This document shows, piece after piece, positions 10,224 through 20,626 of a stretch of 64,000 nt of DNA. Every line of letters starts with the position of its first letter. Within the stretch, counting starts at the first letter, position 1. A program made the translations under genes and the position numbers. The notes beneath the pieces were generated by a model. It had not been told where the DNA came from. It saw only the letters and a program-made list of their open reading frames with translations, and searched no databases. The stretch lies in the NCBI RefSeq assembly GCF_003332825.1, contig NZ_QIRF01000004.1, positions 1 through 64,000 on the forward strand. The letters run 5' to 3'. The DNA comes from Dyella sp. C9. GTDB lineage: Bacteria > Pseudomonadota > Gammaproteobacteria > Xanthomonadales > Rhodanobacteraceae.

Positions 10224-11093
10224 ATGCGCAGGTTGGTTTGGTCGCTGATGTCGGTTGCGGCACTGGCTCTCGCCGGTTGCGGCAATTCTTCCGATTCCTC
10301 CCAGAACGCCACGCAGGGCGGTGAAACTCCCGCCTCCACGGGTACGCCGGCCAAGGCCAATGCCATTACCGGTTCGATCACCCTGCGCGACGCCAGCCAG
10401 CAGGTTTCGCCCGCGGCAAAGCTCGTGCTGACCCTGGTCGATGTGTCGGCCCAGGACGCCACGCCGCTCGCCACCAAGACGGTGGACTCGGCCAATACCT
10501 TCCCGTTGTCGTTCGAGCTGCCGTTCAATCCGGCGGACGTGAACCCGGCCGGCCTGTACGTGCTGAAGGCTGATCTGGTCGACGGCGACCGTCACTACAC
10601 GCCGCCGCTGCAGACCCAGGTGCTGACCAAGGGCGCGCCGACCCAGGTGAGCATCCAGCTGGTGGCCGAGCAGACCGCTGGCGAAAAGGAGTTCGCTGCC
10701 TTCACCGCCGTGCAGAAGCAGATCGGCGGCATGAAGATCAGCAACGGCACCAAGCTCGACGACAAGGTCTCGCGCGGCTGGCAGGTGTTCCGTGAAGCGG
10801 GCGAAGTGAAGTTCATCCGTGAGCAGGTCGACTACGGCGACAAGGGCTTCACCAGCACCGATTACGCCTACAAGGACGGCAAGCCGTGGGTGGTCGTGCA
10901 GCAGAAGAAGTCCAGCAAGGATGCCAAGCCGACCTCGACCGAGCGTGCGGCCTGGGCACAGGACGGTTCGCTGGTGCTGAAGACGGAAGACTCCAACGGC
11001 AAGACCAGCCCGCTGGGCGACGACGAGGCTGCCAGCCTGCAGAAGCAGGCCGAGAGCATCCTCAACCTGGCTACGGGTGGCAAGGGCAAGTAA
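10224..11093 (+). CDS. YbaY-like outer-membrane lipoprotein
   Basis: 289 residues. A lipoprotein signal peptide ends in the lipobox LAGC with Cys19 as the acylation site, followed by a Ser/Thr/Gly-rich linker. Residues about 47-150 form a YbaY-type beta domain (ITGSITLRD, LVLTLVDVSAQDA, FPLSFELPFNPADV). The C-terminal half is a lysine-rich region I do not recognise. The YbaY family is a periplasm-facing lipoprotein group of unknown biochemical role. The gene has its own promoter and terminator and appears monocistronic. Confidence 0.75.
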   Translation: MRRLVWSLMSVAALALAGCGNSSDSSQNATQGGETPASTGTPAKANAITGSITLRDASQQVSPAAKLVLTLVDVSAQDATPLATKTVDSANTFPLSFELPFNPADVNPAGLYVLKADLVDGDRHYTPPLQTQVLTKGAPTQVSIQLVAEQTAGEKEFAAFTAVQKQIGGMKISNGTKLDDKVSRGWQVFREAGEVKFIREQVDYGDKGFTSTDYAYKDGKPWVVVQQKKSSKDAKPTSTERAAWAQDGSLVLKTEDSNGKTSPLGDDEAASLQKQAESILNLATGGKGK

Positions 11094-11126
11094 GCCCCCC
11101 GCCCGAGCCGGTCAAGGCAAGACACG

Positions 11127-11158
11127 AAAAGCCGTCCGCATCCGCGGGCGGCTTTTTT
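11127..11158 (+). terminator. Intrinsic terminator after the lipoprotein gene
   Basis: Stem gccgtccgc / gcgggcggc (one G-U pair) with an ATCC loop, A-tract before and TTTTTT after. Confidence 0.85.
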
Positions 11159-11241
11159 GTTGGCTGCGTTCGCGAAATGCCCCTGGGGCGCATGCGACCG
11201 AGGGTGCTGTCGTTGCTGCTGCCCCGGCCTCCCCGCCAAGC

Positions 11242-11274
11242 AAAAGGCCGTCCGTTTGCACGGACGGCCTTTGC
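11242..11274 (-). terminator. Intrinsic terminator of the esterase autotransporter gene
   Basis: Perfect stem aaaggccgtccgt / acggacggccttt with a short loop, 26 bases downstream of the leftward esterase gene stop. On the minus strand the stem ends in TTTT. The symmetric A/T flanks mean it could also act on rightward transcripts. Confidence 0.8.
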
Positions 11275-11299
11275 CGGATGAAGCTGCCGAAGGGCTGCC

Positions 11300-13324
11300 T
11301 TAGAAGGCGTACTTCATGCCGAGGTTGATGCTGTTGTACTTCTGGCTGTCGTCGCTGAAGTGGCCGCTATACCCGACCCAGCCGGTGAGCGCCTTGCTGA
11401 ACTGCGCGCTGAGGCCGATATCGGCGGTACCCCAGTTCTTGTCCGGCTGGAAACCGGCCATTTCGAACGAGCCCGGCATGCCGGTGAGGCCCGCCGTGAT
11501 GTAGCGCTGATCCGCCTTGCTGTCGTAGTTCCAGGCGATTTCCGCATACGGCTGCAGCATGGTGTTGCCGGCCTGCCAGTGGCCTTCCAGGCGCCAGCCG
11601 AGGGTGGACACCTGCGAGTCGCGCTGCTGGTTGCCGAACCACATCGAGGTGCTGTCGCTGCTGGACTCGCTGTAGCCGTTGACCTTGACCGACTGCCATT
11701 CGACCGTGGCGAACGGACCGGTGCGCAGGCTGGACACATCGAACCACCAGCCGCCGGTGACGCCGCCACCGACGTGGTTGCCGTCGGCCTTGGCGGTCTC
11801 CTGGCGCAGCATGGAGCCGAGCTGGATGTCGCGCTGGATGTTGGAGAAGTTGTCCTGGCCAAAGTCGACGTAGCCGCCGATGTAACCGCCGCCCTGCGAG
11901 TAGGTCAGGTAACCCAGGCCGGAAACATCCTGCAGCTTGTAGCCGCCGCCACCGGAGTAGTCGGCATTGTGCTGGCCGATGTTCATGGCCACGCCGCCCG
12001 ACACGTTCTCGTTGAAGCGCACGTCGGCACCGAAGGTCAGGTTGACGTTGTCGCTGGAGGTGCGCGGCGAACTGCTGGAGCCATCGAAGCGCTGGTCGCC
12101 GTAATCGATGTTGGCGAACACGCGGGTATCGCTGCCCTGGTTATCGGCAAGCATCTGGTTGCGGATTGCGCGGTTCTGCGCCTGGATCGAGGCCAGCGGG
12201 GCTTCGGCCAGCAGCGAGGCGTAACCCGGCGCGTTGAGGATGGACACCACGTACTGGCCGAGCATCACGTCGGCGCCGGTGGTCGGATGCACGCCGTCGG
12301 CGAACAGGTAGGTCTGGTTGGTGCCAGCTGCATACGTGTACGGTAGGCCCGAACCGGCTGGGCCGCACTCCAGCGAACTGGCGCCCACGCCGCAGGCCGG
12401 GGCGGTCACGTTGGTGAAGCCGTAAGCGCCGGGGTTGGCAATCACTTCGTTGAACAGGCTGTAGATGTTGACTGGAACGATGCCCTTGCCCAACTGCGCG
12501 AGGCCGGCATTGAGCTGGCCGTTGAAGATCTGGCTGAGGCCCGTCAGTGCGGTGGCTGCGGTGGTGCCTTCCTCGAGGGCGTCGGGGATCAGGCCCATGT
12601 TGGGCAGGTTGAACACCAGGATGTTCTTCACGCCGGCGGCCTGCAGCTGGCCGATCAGCTTCACTTCCTGCTGGGCGGCGGCGACGATGGAGGCCTGGGC
12701 CTGGTCAGAGGTCATGAAGCCCGATACGCCCGCCGCCGCCAGCACCTGCTGGGTGACGGCGGTGGTGACCTGCTGGGTGATGGTAGGGGTCAGCGCGGCG
12801 ATCTGGCTGGCCGAATAACCGGCCTGCTGGAGGGCGGCGATCTGCGCGGCCACGTTCTGCTGGATCAAGGTTTCTGCAGTGGCACCCGCGCCCGCGGCGG
12901 TGGCCGCATAGAAGATGTCGTTGCCGCCGCCCCAGATGGAGTACAGGGCCTTGCTGTCGACCTTGCCGGCAGCAAGGTAGGCATTGATCTGGGTGGTGAT
13001 GGTCGGCACGGCGGACGGCGTGCCCGGCGAGTTGTTCAGCAGGCCGGCGCCGCCCCAGGCGTAGTCGGTACCGCCGGCCAGCGAGGCGGTCAGGTTATAG
13101 CCATAGTAGCTGGCCACGTTCTGCACGGTCACCGAACCCGGGTTGGTGGTGAACTTGAGCGGCGGCTGGACCGACGGGTTCGTCGCAAGCGAGATATTGC
13201 CGGCATCGCTGAGGCTGTCGCCGAACACGATGACGCTGTTGAACTGGGAGCTCGAAGCCATGGCGGACGAGCTGAAGATCAGGGCGGCGGTAATCGCGCC
13301 GGCGATAAGGCGAGTACGGGGCAT
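11300..13324 (-). CDS. GDSL esterase/lipase autotransporter (EstA/EstP-like)
   Basis: 674 residues. A Sec signal peptide of about 23 residues ends in AMA, followed by a GDSL hydrolase passenger with Ser37 in FGDSLSDAG and Asp343/His346 in DGVHPT. The C-terminal ~280 residues form an autotransporter beta-barrel with alternating aromatic strands and a terminal Phe. Such enzymes sit on the cell surface and hydrolyse short-chain or surfactant-type esters. The passenger carries a long Ala/Gln-rich helical insert (about 125-190). ATG 13324 is chosen because AGGAG lies ten bases upstream and the signal peptide then starts correctly; the frame runs open to 13387 without support. Confidence 0.92.
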   Translation of the reverse strand: MPRTRLIAGAITAALIFSSSAMASSSQFNSVIVFGDSLSDAGNISLATNPSVQPPLKFTTNPGSVTVQNVASYYGYNLTASLAGGTDYAWGGAGLLNNSPGTPSAVPTITTQINAYLAAGKVDSKALYSIWGGGNDIFYAATAAGAGATAETLIQQNVAAQIAALQQAGYSASQIAALTPTITQQVTTAVTQQVLAAAGVSGFMTSDQAQASIVAAAQQEVKLIGQLQAAGVKNILVFNLPNMGLIPDALEEGTTAATALTGLSQIFNGQLNAGLAQLGKGIVPVNIYSLFNEVIANPGAYGFTNVTAPACGVGASSLECGPAGSGLPYTYAAGTNQTYLFADGVHPTTGADVMLGQYVVSILNAPGYASLLAEAPLASIQAQNRAIRNQMLADNQGSDTRVFANIDYGDQRFDGSSSSPRTSSDNVNLTFGADVRFNENVSGGVAMNIGQHNADYSGGGGYKLQDVSGLGYLTYSQGGGYIGGYVDFGQDNFSNIQRDIQLGSMLRQETAKADGNHVGGGVTGGWWFDVSSLRTGPFATVEWQSVKVNGYSESSSDSTSMWFGNQQRDSQVSTLGWRLEGHWQAGNTMLQPYAEIAWNYDSKADQRYITAGLTGMPGSFEMAGFQPDKNWGTADIGLSAQFSKALTGWVGYSGHFSDDSQKYNSINLGMKYAF

Positions 13325-13491
13325 GTCGGTAACGCTCCTGGACCGAGGGGTCATTGTTATTCCCGCGTTACGGTAATGCATGCCCATACGTCAGCGCATG
13401 CTGCGCCGCATCGCGGTTTGCCGGGGCCACCCGGCGGGGCGTGGAAACCCGCGAAAGCGCCTCCCCGGCGCTTCCGCGAGTCAGGCGGGGC

Positions 13492-15825
13492 TTAGCGCTT
13501 CATGGCCCGGGACAGGGCGTCGGCAAAAGCGCTGTTGGCCGGGGTCGGGGTCGGCTTGGGAGCTCCGCCGCCCGGGCGCGGGCCGCGGTTGTCACGCGGA
13601 CCACCCTTGGGGGCGTCGTTGCCGCCTGCCGGGCGGCCGCCTCGGGCCTGCTGGCCGGGTTCGTCGTCCAGGCGCATGGACAGGCCGATGCGCTGGCGCG
13701 GCAGGTCGACCTCCATCACCTTCACCTTGACGATGTCGCCGGCCTTCACCGCATCGCGCGGGTCCTTCACGAAGGTGTGCGAAAGCGCCGAGACGTGGAC
13801 CAGGCCGTCCTGATGCACGCCGATGTCGACGAAGGCGCCGAACGCGGCCACGTTGGTCACGCGACCTTCCAGCACCATGCCGGGGCGCAGGTCCTTCAGG
13901 TCTTCCACGCCTTCGGCGAAGCTCGGCGCGACGAACTCCGGACGCGGGTCGCGGCCGGGCTTCTCCAGCTCCTTGAGGATGTCGCGCACGGTCGGCACGC
14001 CGAAGGTCGAGTCGGTGAACTGCTCGGCCTTGAGGCTGCGCAGGAAGCTGGTGTCGCCGATGATCGAGCGCACTTCGCGGCCGCACTGGGCGATGATGCG
14101 CTCGACCACCGGGTAGGCTTCCGGATGCACGGCGCTGGCATCGAGCGGGTTGTCGCCGTTGGGCACGCGCAGGAAGCCCGCGCACTGTTCGAATGCCTTG
14201 TCGCCCAGGCGCGGCACCTTCAGCAGTGCCTTGCGGTTGGCGAACGGGCCGTTGGCGTCGCGGTGCTTCACCACGTTCTCGGCGACGCTGGCGCTGAGGC
14301 CGGCCACGCGCGAGAGCAGTGCGGCCGACGCGGTGTTCACGTCCACGCCCACCGCGTTCACGCAGTCCTCGACCTTGGCGTCGAGCGCGCGCGCCAGCTT
14401 CACCTGGTTCACGTCGTGCTGGTACTGGCCTACGCCGATCGCCTTCGGCTCGATCTTCACCAGCTCGGCCAGCGGATCCTGCAGGCGGCGTGCGATCGAC
14501 ACGGCGCCGCGCAGGCTCACGTCGAGGTCGGGGAATTCCTTGGCGGCGGTTTCGGAAGCCGAATACACCGAGGCGCCGGCCTCGCTCACCACCACCTTGG
14601 ACAGCTTGGCGTCGGTGAGCTTCTTGATCAGCTCGCCGGCGAGCTTGTCCGTTTCACGCGACGCGGTGCCGTTGCCGATGGCAATGAGGTCAACGCCATG
14701 CTGCTTGCACAGCTTGGCCAGCTGCACCAGCGATTCGTTCCATTGCCTGCGCGGCTCATGCGGGTAGATGGTGTCGGTGGCGAGCAGCTTGCCGGTGGCG
14801 TCGACCACCGCTACCTTCACGCCGGTGCGGATGCCCGGGTCCAGGCCCATCACCGTCTTGGCGCCGGCGGGCGCGGCGAGCATGAGGTCCTTGAGGTTGT
14901 CGCCGAACACGCGGATCGCTTCGTCCTCGGCGCCTTCGCGCACGCGGCCGAACAGGTCCAGCGTGAGGTGCAGGTGCAGCTTCACGCGCCAGGTGAGGCG
15001 CACGGTTTCGCGCAGCCATGCATCGGCCGGGCGGCCGCGATCGAGGATGCCGGCGCGTGAGGCCACGCGGCCCTCGCCTTCCAGGTGGCCTTGCTCGGCA
15101 TCCACGTTCGGCGCCAGTTCCAGTTCGATCACGCCCTCGTTGCGCGCGCGCATCAGCGCGAGCAGGCGATGCGAGGGGATCTTGCCGATGGGTTCGACAT
15201 GGTCGAAATAGTCGCGGAATTTCGCACCCTCGTTTTCCTTGCCTTCGACCACCTTGGCGCGGATCTGGCCCTTGTCCCACAGCCAGTCGCGCAGCTCGCC
15301 GAGCAGGCCGGCATCCTCGGCGATGCTTTCCATCAGGATCGCGCGGGCGCCGTCGAGCGCGGCGCGCACGTCGGCCACGCCCTTCTCGGCGTCGACGAAG
15401 GATGCGGCGAGGGCGTCGGGTGATTGCGTCGGGTCGTCGCGCAGCGTGGTGGCCAGCGGCTCGAGGCCGGCTTCGCGGGCGATCTGCGCCTTGGTGCGGC
15501 GCTTGGGCTTGTAGGGCAGGTACAGGTCTTCGAGGCGGGCCTTGGTGTCGGCGCTGAGGATGTCGCCCTTGAGCGCATCGGTCATCTTGCCCTGTTCCTC
15601 GATGCTCGCGAGGATGGCGCTGCGCCGTTCCTCCAGCTCGCGCAGGTATCGCAGGCGCTCTTCCAGCAGGCGCAGCTGGGTGTCGTCGAGGCCGCCGGTG
15701 GCTTCCTTGCGGTAGCGCGCGATGAACGGCACGGTGGCACCGCCGTCGAGCAGGTCCACCGCGGCGTGGACCTGTTCCGGCTTGGCGGCGATGTCCTGGG
15801 CAATACGTTGTTCGATGCTGAGCAT
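13492..15825 (-). CDS. tex: Tex-family RNA-binding transcription accessory protein
   Basis: 777 residues, the normal Tex length. N-terminal helical Tex domain, a YqgF/RNase H-like core ([18 protein letters not shown]), helix-hairpin-helix segments and a C-terminal S1 domain ([21 protein letters not shown]). A Gly/Pro/Arg-rich tail of about 60 residues follows. Tex binds nucleic acids and affects transcript turnover and stress gene expression in several bacteria. The start [10 protein letters not shown] matches the family; a longer frame to 15912 is unsupported. The ribosome binding site is weak (AGGA 13-14 bases upstream). Confidence 0.95.
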   Translation of the reverse strand: MLSIEQRIAQDIAAKPEQVHAAVDLLDGGATVPFIARYRKEATGGLDDTQLRLLEERLRYLRELEERRSAILASIEEQGKMTDALKGDILSADTKARLEDLYLPYKPKRRTKAQIAREAGLEPLATTLRDDPTQSPDALAASFVDAEKGVADVRAALDGARAILMESIAEDAGLLGELRDWLWDKGQIRAKVVEGKENEGAKFRDYFDHVEPIGKIPSHRLLALMRARNEGVIELELAPNVDAEQGHLEGEGRVASRAGILDRGRPADAWLRETVRLTWRVKLHLHLTLDLFGRVREGAEDEAIRVFGDNLKDLMLAAPAGAKTVMGLDPGIRTGVKVAVVDATGKLLATDTIYPHEPRRQWNESLVQLAKLCKQHGVDLIAIGNGTASRETDKLAGELIKKLTDAKLSKVVVSEAGASVYSASETAAKEFPDLDVSLRGAVSIARRLQDPLAELVKIEPKAIGVGQYQHDVNQVKLARALDAKVEDCVNAVGVDVNTASAALLSRVAGLSASVAENVVKHRDANGPFANRKALLKVPRLGDKAFEQCAGFLRVPNGDNPLDASAVHPEAYPVVERIIAQCGREVRSIIGDTSFLRSLKAEQFTDSTFGVPTVRDILKELEKPGRDPRPEFVAPSFAEGVEDLKDLRPGMVLEGRVTNVAAFGAFVDIGVHQDGLVHVSALSHTFVKDPRDAVKAGDIVKVKVMEVDLPRQRIGLSMRLDDEPGQQARGGRPAGGNDAPKGGPRDNRGPRPGGGAPKPTPTPANSAFADALSRAMKR

Positions 15826-15912
15826 GGTACTGAAACGATTCCTGTGCGTTCGACAAGACGGCACGCGCGAACGCGCGCCGGGCTGCCGATGATAGCAAGT
15901 CGTTCCCCGCAC

Positions 15913-16656
15913 TCACCCGCGCGCGGCGGGAGCCTGTTCTGGCCGCAGCGACAGATAGCCGGTTGCACGCAGCTCAGGCGGCTGTGCATCGGGGTCATCG
16001 GGGTAGCCGGTGGCGACGCGATGGTGATGCGGCCAATGGCGGGGTTGCAGGCTGCGTTGGTCCATGCTGTGCGCAAAGGGCATCAGCACCAGCGCGGGGC
16101 GTGGTGACAGGCGAGGCGAGGACAGGGAGCCTCGCGGAGGATGCCACAGGCTCACCACGGCCAGCACCGCCACCAGCACCACCAGGGTGATTGCCGCAGC
16201 CAGCCACTGCAGCGGCGGTGCATGCTCGCGGCGTCGCGTGCCGGCGGTTGGCTTGATCTCCGGATGCGGCTGCGCGGGATCGTTGGCGGCCACCTCCGGC
16301 ATGGACGCCGCGGGGATGCGGCGCACCTCACCGATGAAGCGGTAGCCAAGGCTGTGGACGGTGGCGATGTAACGGGGATCTCCCGCACAGTCGCCCAGCG
16401 AATGGCGCAACTGCGAGATCGCGCGGGTCAGTACGCCGGGCGTGACGTGGCGATGGCCCCAGGCTGCGTCGAGCAGCTCGTCCTTGGCGACCACTTCGCC
16501 GGCCTGCTGCAGCAGCACCACCAGCACGGCGTACGCCTTTGGTTCCACCGAAAGCGCCACGCCTGCGCGTTCGAGGCGATGCGCGCGGGGCTCGACCACG
16601 ATGTCGCCGCAGTGATAGATCCAACCACTGTCTGCGTGTGTCTGGGCCATGACCAT
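15913..16656 (-). CDS. Winged-helix (OmpR/CadC-type) regulator with one membrane helix; short periplasmic part
   Basis: 247 residues from MVMAQTHADSGW. An OmpR-type winged helix spans about 10-105 (HRLERAGVALSVEPKAYAVL, then LTRAISQLRHSLGD and the GYRFIG wing). A Pro/Arg linker follows, then one hydrophobic segment (WLAAAITLVVLVAVLAVVSLW, cut here as WLAAAITLVV and LVAVLAVVSLW) typical of CadC-like one-component regulators. Only about 60 residues follow the membrane helix, and their last half is low in hydrophobic periodicity. Family members usually carry a larger TPR or sensor domain, so this copy may be truncated. Start 16656 or 16650 cannot be separated. Confidence 0.72.
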   Translation of the reverse strand: MVMAQTHADSGWIYHCGDIVVEPRAHRLERAGVALSVEPKAYAVLVVLLQQAGEVVAKDELLDAAWGHRHVTPGVLTRAISQLRHSLGDCAGDPRYIATVHSLGYRFIGEVRRIPAASMPEVAANDPAQPHPEIKPTAGTRRREHAPPLQWLAAAITLVVLVAVLAVVSLWHPPRGSLSSPRLSPRPALVLMPFAHSMDQRSLQPRHWPHHHRVATGYPDDPDAQPPELRATGYLSLRPEQAPAARG

Positions 16657-16968
16657 GCCAGGTGCGCGGCCCCCTGCACGAGCAAGCTTGCACTCATTAC
16701 CGGCGCCGCGCATCCGCCATAGGTCATAACGCTTGCATTGGCACGCGTGATGCGGGAGCAATCGTGCGCGAGGCGCGTGCATCGCGTGGAGCGTCGTGGC
16801 CAACTATGCGTTCGCATTGCGTGTGCACGCATGCAAGCGTGGTGTGAACGTCGCGTCCCCACGATGTAATCAGGAGTACGCTCTCATGCGGCAAGAGCGT
16901 CTCAGCTGCTGGTGATGCCTGCGCGAATCACGAAGTAAAGCGCGCAGGCATCGCGCACTTCGCATGCG
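16657..16968. other. Intergenic region between the winged-helix regulator and the RDD gene
   Basis: About 310 bases. Nothing beyond a nine-codon ORF (ATG 16885, behind caggag) was found. The region should contain the promoter of the leftward regulator gene, but no well-spaced boxes were identified. Confidence 0.4.
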
Positions 16969-17733
16969 TCAGGCGTTGAACGATCCGTGGCCGCGGTCGG
17001 TGTCTGGATTCACCGGCGCGCCATCGTCCACGCGGCCATTGACCACCAGCGTGCGCGCCATCAGGTCGTGAAGTCCCTGTTTGCGCTCCGTCCAGGCCAC
17101 CGCGATGTAGCAGACGAACGGGATCAGGCCGGTGAGCATGTTGAACAGGCGTACCGCATTGCGCAGTGCCGCGCGACCCAGCGACAGGCCGCGGCCATCG
17201 AGATCGGTGACGCGCAGGCGCAGTGCGAGCTTGCCCGGCGTGGCTTGCCAGCGCGAGGCCTCGAACAGCGTGTAGTAGAGAAAGCCGATCACCGTCACGG
17301 CGATGTTGGGGCCTTGGGTGGCGTCTGCGTAATCGCGGATCGCGGTGCTGACATCGGGGTTGCTCGCCAGCTGCACGCGCATGTGCTCGTAGGCCTCCCA
17401 GCCACCGAGCAGATAGAACGCGATGGTGGACGGCACCATCAGCACGCACAGGTCGATCACCCATGCACCGAAGCGTTGCCAGAAGCTCGCGTAGTCCACG
17501 CGCGCCGCGGCGGTGGCAGTGGCGGTCGCTGCCTGGGGCAGCGGGGGCACGAAGCTGCCTGCGTCGCGTTGGAGCTCATCGGGAAACAGGCTGGAGAGCG
17601 GCTGCCAGTCCGACAGGCCTTCGTACCAGCCTAGGTCGTCGGGGCTCACCTGGCCACTGCGCAGCCACTGGCGTACGTCCACTTCCTTATAGGGGCCGTG
17701 TCGCTCGCCGTCCCGTCCGATCCAGACTTCCAT
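16969..17733 (-). CDS. GYF_2 and RDD domain membrane protein
   Basis: 254 residues. The N-terminal 55 residues match the GYF_2 fold (WIGRDGERHGPYKEVDVRQW, SDWQPLSSLF). A linker leads to an RDD domain with membrane helices (FWQRFGAWVIDLCVLMV, FLYYTLFEAS, TPGKLALRLRV, AALRNAVRLFNML). RDD proteins are inner-membrane proteins of mostly unknown function; some transport small ions or solutes. ATG 17733 has GGAG six bases upstream. The same frame is open further upstream only as a shadow of mnmG. It sits 80 bases downstream of mnmG on the same strand and could be read through. Confidence 0.85.
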   Translation of the reverse strand: MEVWIGRDGERHGPYKEVDVRQWLRSGQVSPDDLGWYEGLSDWQPLSSLFPDELQRDAGSFVPPLPQAATATATAAARVDYASFWQRFGAWVIDLCVLMVPSTIAFYLLGGWEAYEHMRVQLASNPDVSTAIRDYADATQGPNIAVTVIGFLYYTLFEASRWQATPGKLALRLRVTDLDGRGLSLGRAALRNAVRLFNMLTGLIPFVCYIAVAWTERKQGLHDLMARTLVVNGRVDDGAPVNPDTDRGHGSFNA

Positions 17734-17813
17734 GATGTGCTCCGAGATGATCTTTGCGCCCGCCATCATGCCATGCGCGCGTGGCCTTCGGTGGCCGGTG
17801 CAGCGCCGCTCAT

Positions 17814-19691
<1,878 letters not shown>

Positions 19692-19765
19692 GACGTGACT
19701 GCCCTGGAAGCGCAGGAATGGACCAAAAACGACGCTAATGGTAACGCCAGCGGGTATCGCCAGGC

Positions 19766-19793
19766 TTGGCACGCTTCCTGCTTTCCCTATCCT
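19766..19793 (+). promoter_or_regulatory. Sigma-70-like promoter driving the candidate small RNA
   Basis: TTGGCA (19766-19771), a 16-base spacer and TATCCT (19788-19793). It is directed rightward, away from mnmG. Predicted start about 19800. Confidence 0.5.
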
Positions 19794-19799
19794 GCACTT

Positions 19800-19910
19800 T
19801 CACGGGCAGAAGCTGCGCGATAACGCGCGCCGAGATCGAACGACAGGGGTTCGATTGCGTGCCGGGAGAGGAAGCAAGACGGCGCCCCTTGGGGCGCCGT
19901 CGTTTTTTTT
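19800..19910 (+). ncRNA. Candidate intergenic small RNA (about 110 nt)
   Basis: A promoter-like sequence and a perfect terminator bracket about 110 bases with no ORF behind a ribosome binding site. The interior can fold a gatcgaac/gttcgatt stem near 19832-19856. The unit is divergent from mnmG and no annotated gene uses its terminator. No Rfam family was recognised. This is inference from layout; expression is not shown. Confidence 0.45.
19878..19910 (+). terminator. Strong rightward intrinsic terminator
   Basis: Perfect 11-bp stem gacggcgcccc / ggggcgccgtc with a tt loop, followed by cgtttttttt. The T-tract exists only on the plus strand, so it ends a rightward transcript. Confidence 0.9.
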
Positions 19911-19953
19911 GGGCCTGGAGCGCCGGTGGCTGCTTCCTGGGCCAGATTTAAGA

Positions 19954-20016
19954 TCTGGCGCCCGGCGGTCTCAGGAACAGGGGGAATCCAGGATGACCGT
20001 GTTGCCGGGCGCCAGA
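19954..20016. repeat. Perfect 13-bp inverted repeat with 37-base loop
   Basis: tctggcgcccggc (19954-19966) and gccgggcgccaga (20004-20016) are exact complements. The right arm lies within a 35-codon ORF (19993-20100, ATG behind a ggggga seven bases upstream). Function unknown: a structured leader, an operator pair or a decayed repeat. Confidence 0.6.
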
Positions 20017-20100
20017 AACCGGGAATTTCGCCGTCTGGCAGCAGCCGGAGCTGCTTGTCTTGGAACGGATATTTACGCCTGCCGCGTGAACGTGAAGTGA
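19993..20100 (+). CDS. Possible 35-residue ORF (uncertain)
   Basis: A short frame starting MTVLPGARNREF and rich in Ala/Arg. Its ATG is preceded by ggggga at a good seven-base spacing. No homologue is known to me. It is included because of the ribosome binding site and the inverted repeat that overlaps its start. It may be spurious. Confidence 0.2.
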   Translation: MTVLPGARNREFRRLAAAGAACLGTDIYACRVNVK

Positions 20101-20176
20101 CTAAAACGCCTGTTTGTGCCGAGTCTTGGCACCTCGTGACGTACAGCGTCAATCCGTGATGCACGCACTTATCGAG

Positions 20177-20192
20177 TGTGATTCCCGTCACA
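20177..20192 (+). promoter_or_regulatory. CRP/Clp-type binding site upstream of the 61-residue ORF
   Basis: tgtga-ttcccg-tcaca is an exact TGTGA-N6-TCACA palindrome, the consensus of the CRP family including the Xanthomonas regulator Clp. It lies about 67 bases upstream of the ATG at 20259, a distance compatible with activation of that gene. Confidence 0.6.
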
Positions 20193-20258
20193 TTGCTGGC
20201 ACGGGCGTTGCTTCCCAAGACAAGCCAGCCAAGGCAACCGTACTGGGGGACTCACGTC

Positions 20259-20444
20259 ATGGAATTGAGTATCGATTTCCAACCGGTCTATCAGCATCAC
20301 GATCTGCTGATCGAGCTTGGCCGTGTCGAAATGGCCATGGAACACCTCGAGGACCGCAGCGAAAAGGAGCGTCAGAGCTTGCGTCCGCGTCTTCTGTCGC
20401 GCATGAGCCGTTTGCGCGACGAGCTGCAGCGACTCGAAGTGTGA
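20259..20444 (+). CDS. Small helical protein of unknown function (61 residues)
   Basis: 61 residues beginning MELSIDFQPVYQHHD. It has no signal peptide or membrane segment. Most of the chain is predicted helical and highly charged (LGRVEMAMEHLEDRSEKERQ), so a coiled coil is possible. GGGGGA eight bases before the ATG is a strong ribosome binding site. A perfect CRP-type palindrome lies upstream and hairpins lie downstream, so this looks like an independently regulated gene. The protein is not recognised. It has pI-balancing clusters of Glu and Arg and no cysteine. Confidence 0.65.
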   Translation: MELSIDFQPVYQHHDLLIELGRVEMAMEHLEDRSEKERQSLRPRLLSRMSRLRDELQRLEV

Positions 20445-20461
20445 CGATAGAGGGTGTGGTT

Positions 20462-20485
20462 GGGCGTCTGGACGTCCAGACGTCC
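20462..20485. promoter_or_regulatory. Three tandem met-box-like octamers (operator candidate)
   Basis: GGGCGTCT, GGACGTCC and AGACGTCC follow each other without gaps. Each resembles the MetJ octamer AGACGTCT. The 16-base stretch at 20466-20481 is a perfect palindrome. A comparable triplet lies at 55164-55187 upstream of the leucine operon. The regulator is unknown; whether this genome has MetJ cannot be told from the window. Confidence 0.45.
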
Positions 20486-20569
20486 TGGCAGATTCAGGTG
20501 TGAAGCATGTGCGTTACGGGCGTGCCGGAACACAAGCCGCCGGCCGCCCGCCTCCCGTTGATGACATTA

Positions 20570-20616
20570 CGCCCGGGTGCCCCGTCGAAGACGGGTCGCA
20601 CTCGGGCGCTTTCTTC
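20570..20616 (+). terminator. Compound hairpin downstream of the small ORF
   Basis: Outer stem cgcccgggtgc / gcactcgggcg encloses a second stem cccgtc-gaa-gacggg, followed by ctttctt. It would end rightward transcripts from the 20259 gene or from the met-box site. It also overlaps a 37-codon ORF at 20507-20620. Confidence 0.55.
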
Positions 20617-20626
20617 ATGAGGCCGC

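Noticed and set aside
16885..16914. Nine-codon ORF behind caggag
   Set aside because: Too short to support, with no control-codon run and no terminator downstream.
19832..19860. tRNA-like T-arm (ggttcgatt)
   Set aside because: No acceptor stem, anticodon arm or CCA-type end could be folded around it; treated as a stem of the candidate small RNA.
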